A stretch of DNA of 8,299 nucleotides. Source: Oligoflexaceae bacterium (GTDB lineage Bacteria; Bdellovibrionota_B; Oligoflexia; Oligoflexales; Oligoflexaceae). Under the pieces are notes generated by a model that saw nothing but the letters and a program-made list of their open reading frames with translations, did not search any database and had not been told where the DNA came from. Below are positions 4,826-8,299 of this stretch, piece by piece. The stretch lies in assembly GCA_947474445.1 (NCBI GenBank), contig CANJJY010000193.1, positions 1-8,299 on the forward strand. The letters run 5' to 3'. Positions within the stretch are counted from its first letter, which is position 1; the number at the start of each line of letters is the position of its first letter. The position numbers and the translations under genes are program-made.

Positions 4826-6235
4826 ATGGCAGACCTAAGCTTTGATGTGGTGGTAATTGGAGGCGGACCTGCCGGTTATGTAGCCGCAATTCGCGCGGCT
4901 CAACTGGGCTTAAAAACGGCATGCGTCGAAGCTCGAGGTGCACTTGGCGGTACTTGCTTGAATGTAGGCTGCATCCCAAGCAAAGCGCTATTACAGTCGA
5001 GCGAAGCTTACCATCAGGTCTTGCATAAACTTAAAGACCACGGAGTTATCGTCGAAAAAGTTGGGCTTGATCTCGGTCAAATGCAAAAGCGCAAAGATCA
5101 AGTAGTTAAAAAGCTGACTTCCGGGGTCGAGTTCCTTTTCAAGAAAAACAAAGTCACCTATTTTAAAGCCTACGGCCGCTTTACAGGCGCCCAAACCATC
5201 ACCATCAAGGGGCTTGAGGATGGCGTCGAGCAAATTCTATCGACCAAACACACGATTATCGCCACGGGTAGCGAACCGATCGAACTGTCTATTGCCCCTT
5301 TTGATGAAAAGCAGGTGGTGAGCTCGACAGGAGCTTTAGCTTTTGATGCCGTGCCAAAGCATCTTGTGGTCATTGGAGGTGGAGTGATCGGCCTCGAACT
5401 TGGCAGTGTATGGTCACGCCTCGGCGCAAAAGTTACCGTCATTGAAGCAGCGGACAACATTTTGCCTTCGATGGATAAGGATGTTGTTCGGACAATGCGC
5501 AAAGTTCTGGGGGCTGAGGGTCTTGAAATACATGAAAAAACTAAGTTTGTAGACTTAAAAAAGCAGAAGGATAAAGAGCTCATAGCCATCGTAGAAAAAG
5601 ATGGGGAGAAGATCGAGCTCAAGTGTGACAAGGTCTTGGTGGCTGTAGGGAGGCGCGCTTTTACAAAAGGACTAGGACTCGAAGCTATCAATCTGCCTTT
5701 AGAAAAGAATGGCAAGATCAAGGTTGATCATCACTACCAAACGGCGGTCCAAGGTGTGTATGCGATCGGTGATGTGATCGATGGTCCGATGTTAGCCCAC
5801 AAGGCTGAAGAAGAAGGCGTCGCTTGTGTCGAGCTAATTGCCGGTAAAGCAGGCCATGTCAATTATCGTGCAATTCCAAACGTTGTCTATACATGGCCTG
5901 AAGTAGCTTCGATAGGCTTGACCGAACAAGATGCGCAGATTCAAAAAATCGAAGTCAACATCGGTAAGTTCCCCTTTGCACCTAATGGCCGCGCAATGGC
6001 CATGGGTGAATCTGAAGGTTTTGTCAAATTGATCGCCGACAAACATACGGATCGACTTCTCGGTGCTCATATCGTCGGACCTAGCGCTTCCGAGCTGATT
6101 GCAGAGCTGGTCATGGCGTTCGAATATTCAGCAAGTGCCGAGGACGTAGCTCGTTCTGTGCATGCGCATCCAACGCTGGCAGAAGTAATTAAAGAAGCCG
6201 CTTTAGCGGTGGATAAGCGTTCTCTCCACAGTTGA
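4826..6235 (+). CDS. lpdA: Dihydrolipoyl dehydrogenase (E3)
   Basis: E3 is an FAD-dependent homodimer that reoxidises dihydrolipoamide on E2 and reduces NAD+. The 469-residue length is normal. The N-terminal FAD fold shows G-G-G-P-A-G (12-17). The redox disulfide is Cys44/Cys49 in GGTCLNVGCIPSKALL. The NAD-binding fold begins VVIGGGVIGLELGSVWSRLG. The second FAD motif is YAIGDVIDGPMLAHKAEEEG. The dimerisation domain ends with HAHPTLAE, carrying the catalytic His448-Glu453 pair of the partner subunit. The start ATG lies five bases after the sucB stop, and AGGAG (4810-4814) inside the end of sucB serves as ribosome site, so translation is probably coupled. It may also serve pyruvate or other 2-oxo-acid complexes if the genome has no second lpd; this cannot be seen here. 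Confidence 0.97.
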   Translation: MADLSFDVVVIGGGPAGYVAAIRAAQLGLKTACVEARGALGGTCLNVGCIPSKALLQSSEAYHQVLHKLKDHGVIVEKVGLDLGQMQKRKDQVVKKLTSGVEFLFKKNKVTYFKAYGRFTGAQTITIKGLEDGVEQILSTKHTIIATGSEPIELSIAPFDEKQVVSSTGALAFDAVPKHLVVIGGGVIGLELGSVWSRLGAKVTVIEAADNILPSMDKDVVRTMRKVLGAEGLEIHEKTKFVDLKKQKDKELIAIVEKDGEKIELKCDKVLVAVGRRAFTKGLGLEAINLPLEKNGKIKVDHHYQTAVQGVYAIGDVIDGPMLAHKAEEEGVACVELIAGKAGHVNYRAIPNVVYTWPEVASIGLTEQDAQIQKIEVNIGKFPFAPNGRAMAMGESEGFVKLIADKHTDRLLGAHIVGPSASELIAELVMAFEYSASAEDVARSVHAHPTLAEVIKEAALAVDKRSLHS

Positions 6236-6279
6236 ACAGCGACTTATGTCGGAGAGAAACCATAAGGGGAAGGTTGGTC

Positions 6280-8299
6280 ATGAAAGGTGTCATCGACGGC
6301 GGAAAGTTTAGCTTCGCTAATGGTACCAATGTAAAATTCCTGGAGAACATGTACCAGGAATATCAGAAGAATCCTGAATCACTGGACCAATCCTGGCGAC
6401 AGTTCTTTGAGGGATATGAATTTGCAGTTTCTGGCAGTGGTGGGCTGGGTGTTACCAAAGACGATACAGAAGCGAAAGTTGAAGCTTTCATCAACCTGTA
6501 TCGACGACTTGGACATATGTCTGCTTATTTAGACCCGCTATCGCCGAGGCCTAAATTAGACAATTTTCTTCTGCCTGAAAGCAACGGATTGGCTGAAGTA
6601 AAGGACGATCAAACCTTTCATCCGGCGACATTGCCTTTCAAGGGGCCAGTCAGCTTTGGCGAAATTAAGTCTTTTCTGCTGGAAACCTATTGTGGCTCCA
6701 TTGGTGCTGATTTTCGCGACACAACAGATTTCGATACTGTTGAATGGCTGCAGAGTCAAATGGAGGAGTGTCGAAATAGGCCAGAAATCAGCGATAGCTT
6801 AAAGCATCATGTCTTCAAGAAATTGACACAGGCAGAAGGTTTTGAAAAATTTCTTCAAGATCGCTATCTCGGTCAAAAGAGATTTTCTATCGAAGGTCTC
6901 GATACGATGATCGTTCTCCTGGACGTCGTCGCTGATGAAGCTCATAAGCAAAAACTAAGTGAGCTTTGTATGGGGATGGCTCACCGTGGACGGTTGAATG
7001 TACTCTGTAATTTCATGGGCAAGCCTTACGCCTTGATGATTAAGGAATTTGAAGGCAGTGAAATTGAGACCTATGGTATCGACGGAGACGTAAAATATCA
7101 CAAAGGTTTTGCAAGTATCATCGAGACCGTTTCAGGCGGGAAAGTCAGCGCCTATCTCTCTCCGAATCCAAGTCACCTAGAAGCCGTCAATCCTGTAGTT
7201 GAAGGTTTCGCACGTGCGCGTCAGCGTTTAATGGGCGATGTCAGCTACAGTCAGGTTTTGCCTGTTTTGATTCATGGGGATGCGGCTTTTATGGGCCAAG
7301 GGCTCGTGGCAGAAACATTGAATTTGTCGGAGCTCGACGCTTATAGAACTGGCGGAACGATCCATATCATCTCGAACAATCAGGTTGGCTTTACCACGGA
7401 CCCCATGGAAGGCCGTTCCAACCGCTATGCTTCGGGGGTTGCAAAACTTATCAGAGCGCCTGTTTTCCATGTCAATGCCGATGATCCTGAAGCTGTGGTA
7501 TGGGCTGGCCAGTTGGCGGTTGCTTATCGTCAACGGTTTAAAAAGGATGTGGTTATAGATTTGATTGGCTATAGACGTCACGGTCACAACGAAACGGATG
7601 AGCCAAGTTTTACTCAGCCACAGATGTATAAAACCATCAAAAATCATCCGACAGTATTGACCCTTTACGGTGAGCGTCTGGTCAAAGCTGGGCTTATGAC
7701 TGAAGCTTCAGTTGCAGGCGAGATGAAAGAATTCCGCGATCAATTACAAACTTCAATGGAAAAAGTTCGCGCCGGAGCGGTGCAGGTTTTAGCAACTGTT
7801 CCCCGTGAATTTGAAACAAGTATGAAGCTTGTCAAAGCGACAGAAGAAGACATTTTTAAGCCAGTTACTACCGCTATCAGCGCTAAGGCTGTTGAAAAAA
7901 TTGTAACTATCAGTAGTCAAGTGCCCAAAACTTTTAAACCCCATCCAAAAATCGAGCGTTTGCTTAAATCACGGATAGAAATGCTTCAAGGCGAAGGCAG
8001 CATCGACTGGGGACTTGCCGAATTCCTTGCTTTTGGAAGTCTGTCGCTAGAAGGCAAGCACGTTCGCCTTTCGGGTCAAGATTGTCGAAGAGGAACGTTT
8101 TCGCATCGGCATGCGGTCATTCGAGACTATGAATCGGGAGCTTCCCTTTCCCTTTTGAGCCAGCTTGGTGAAAAGCAAAGTGACATTGAAGTTATAAACA
8201 GTCCGCTTTCTGAACAAGGAGTCATGGGATTCGAGTTTGGGTATTCAGTTGCTGATCGTGATTCCCTAGTTCTTTGGGAAGCTCAGTTCGGTGATTTTA
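6280..8299 (+). CDS. sucA: 2-oxoglutarate dehydrogenase E1, 3' end beyond window
   Basis: E1 uses thiamine diphosphate to decarboxylate 2-oxoglutarate and succinylates the lipoyl group of E2. The frame is open from ATG 6280 to the window edge, 673 codons without a stop; E1o proteins are usually about 900-950 residues, so roughly a quarter is missing. The N-terminal E2-binding segment is present (FLENMYQEYQKNPESLDQSW). Active-site motifs are visible: MAHRGRLNVL with His235, SPNPSHLEAVNPVV with His299, the ThDP/Mg motif from HGDAAFMGQG (Asp334) to SNNQVGFTT (Asn366-Asn367), and GYRRHGHNETDEPSFTQP. The second pyrimidine-binding domain begins within the last 100 codons (LSGQDCRRGTFSHRHAV). The ribosome site GGGGAAGG (6266-6273) is six bases ahead of the ATG. 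The 44-base gap after lpdA holds no terminator, so all three genes form one operon. Confidence 0.96.
   Translation, partial: MKGVIDGGKFSFANGTNVKFLENMYQEYQKNPESLDQSWRQFFEGYEFAVSGSGGLGVTKDDTEAKVEAFINLYRRLGHMSAYLDPLSPRPKLDNFLLPESNGLAEVKDDQTFHPATLPFKGPVSFGEIKSFLLETYCGSIGADFRDTTDFDTVEWLQSQMEECRNRPEISDSLKHHVFKKLTQAEGFEKFLQDRYLGQKRFSIEGLDTMIVLLDVVADEAHKQKLSELCMGMAHRGRLNVLCNFMGKPYALMIKEFEGSEIETYGIDGDVKYHKGFASIIETVSGGKVSAYLSPNPSHLEAVNPVVEGFARARQRLMGDVSYSQVLPVLIHGDAAFMGQGLVAETLNLSELDAYRTGGTIHIISNNQVGFTTDPMEGRSNRYASGVAKLIRAPVFHVNADDPEAVVWAGQLAVAYRQRFKKDVVIDLIGYRRHGHNETDEPSFTQPQMYKTIKNHPTVLTLYGERLVKAGLMTEASVAGEMKEFRDQLQTSMEKVRAGAVQVLATVPREFETSMKLVKATEEDIFKPVTTAISAKAVEKIVTISSQVPKTFKPHPKIERLLKSRIEMLQGEGSIDWGLAEFLAFGSLSLEGKHVRLSGQDCRRGTFSHRHAVIRDYESGASLSLLSQLGEKQSDIEVINSPLSEQGVMGFEFGYSVADRDSLVLWEAQFGDF

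Noticed and set aside
5170..5721. Long minus-strand open frame (183 codons) within lpdA
   Set aside because: It is wholly antisense to an unmistakable lpdA, Ser/Pro-rich as expected from reversed coding sequence. The same holds for the smaller minus-strand frame at 5834-6070.
7228..7647. Minus-strand open frame (139 codons) within sucA
   Set aside because: It is antisense to the conserved ThDP-binding region of sucA; composition explains it.

Overview
The window looks like an ordinary chromosomal stretch of a Gram-negative, respiring bacterium with close to balanced base composition. The Gram-negative call rests on two lipoprotein signal peptides, a bactofilin and a proteobacterial-type 2-oxoglutarate dehydrogenase operon. 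The mix of genes would suit a delta-proteobacterial, Bdellovibrionota or Oligoflexia-like lineage, but that placement is an inference from gene content and protein style. No tRNA, rRNA, CRISPR array, insertion sequence, integrase or phage gene was seen.

Layout: (1) 1-150 is the 3' end of rpsI (ribosomal protein S9). After a foldable spacer comes a small conserved-looking basic protein (238-567). An excellent intrinsic terminator (605-645) ends this transcript, and it lies inside the 3' end of the next, oppositely oriented gene. (2) 584-1288 on the minus strand encodes a 234-residue protein I do not recognise. (3) A short divergent spacer leads to a bactofilin (1391-1906) that must start at TTG behind a near-perfect Shine-Dalgarno. 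(4) After a spacer with several inverted repeats come two adjacent lipoprotein genes (2140-2481 and 2500-3372). The second has an alpha/beta-hydrolase look, but Gly sits where the nucleophilic Ser should be and Asn where the acid should be. (5) A 203-base spacer with dyad symmetries precedes the 2-oxoglutarate dehydrogenase operon, in the order odhB/sucB (E2), lpdA (E3), sucA/odhA (E1). E1 runs off the right edge after 673 codons.

The last three genes together encode the complete complex that oxidatively decarboxylates 2-oxoglutarate to succinyl-CoA in the TCA cycle. E1 decarboxylates with thiamine diphosphate, E2 carries the succinyl group on lipoyl-lysine to CoA, and E3 reoxidises the lipoyl group using FAD and NAD+. 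The rest of the window mixes translation (S9 and its partner gene), cell-shape scaffolding (bactofilin) and envelope lipoproteins.

I found no clear new multi-gene system. The points most worth a second look are the probable pseudo-hydrolase lipoprotein and its small lipoprotein partner, the terminator embedded in an opposing coding sequence, the small possibly PC4-like gene after rpsI, and the E2-E3-E1 gene order.
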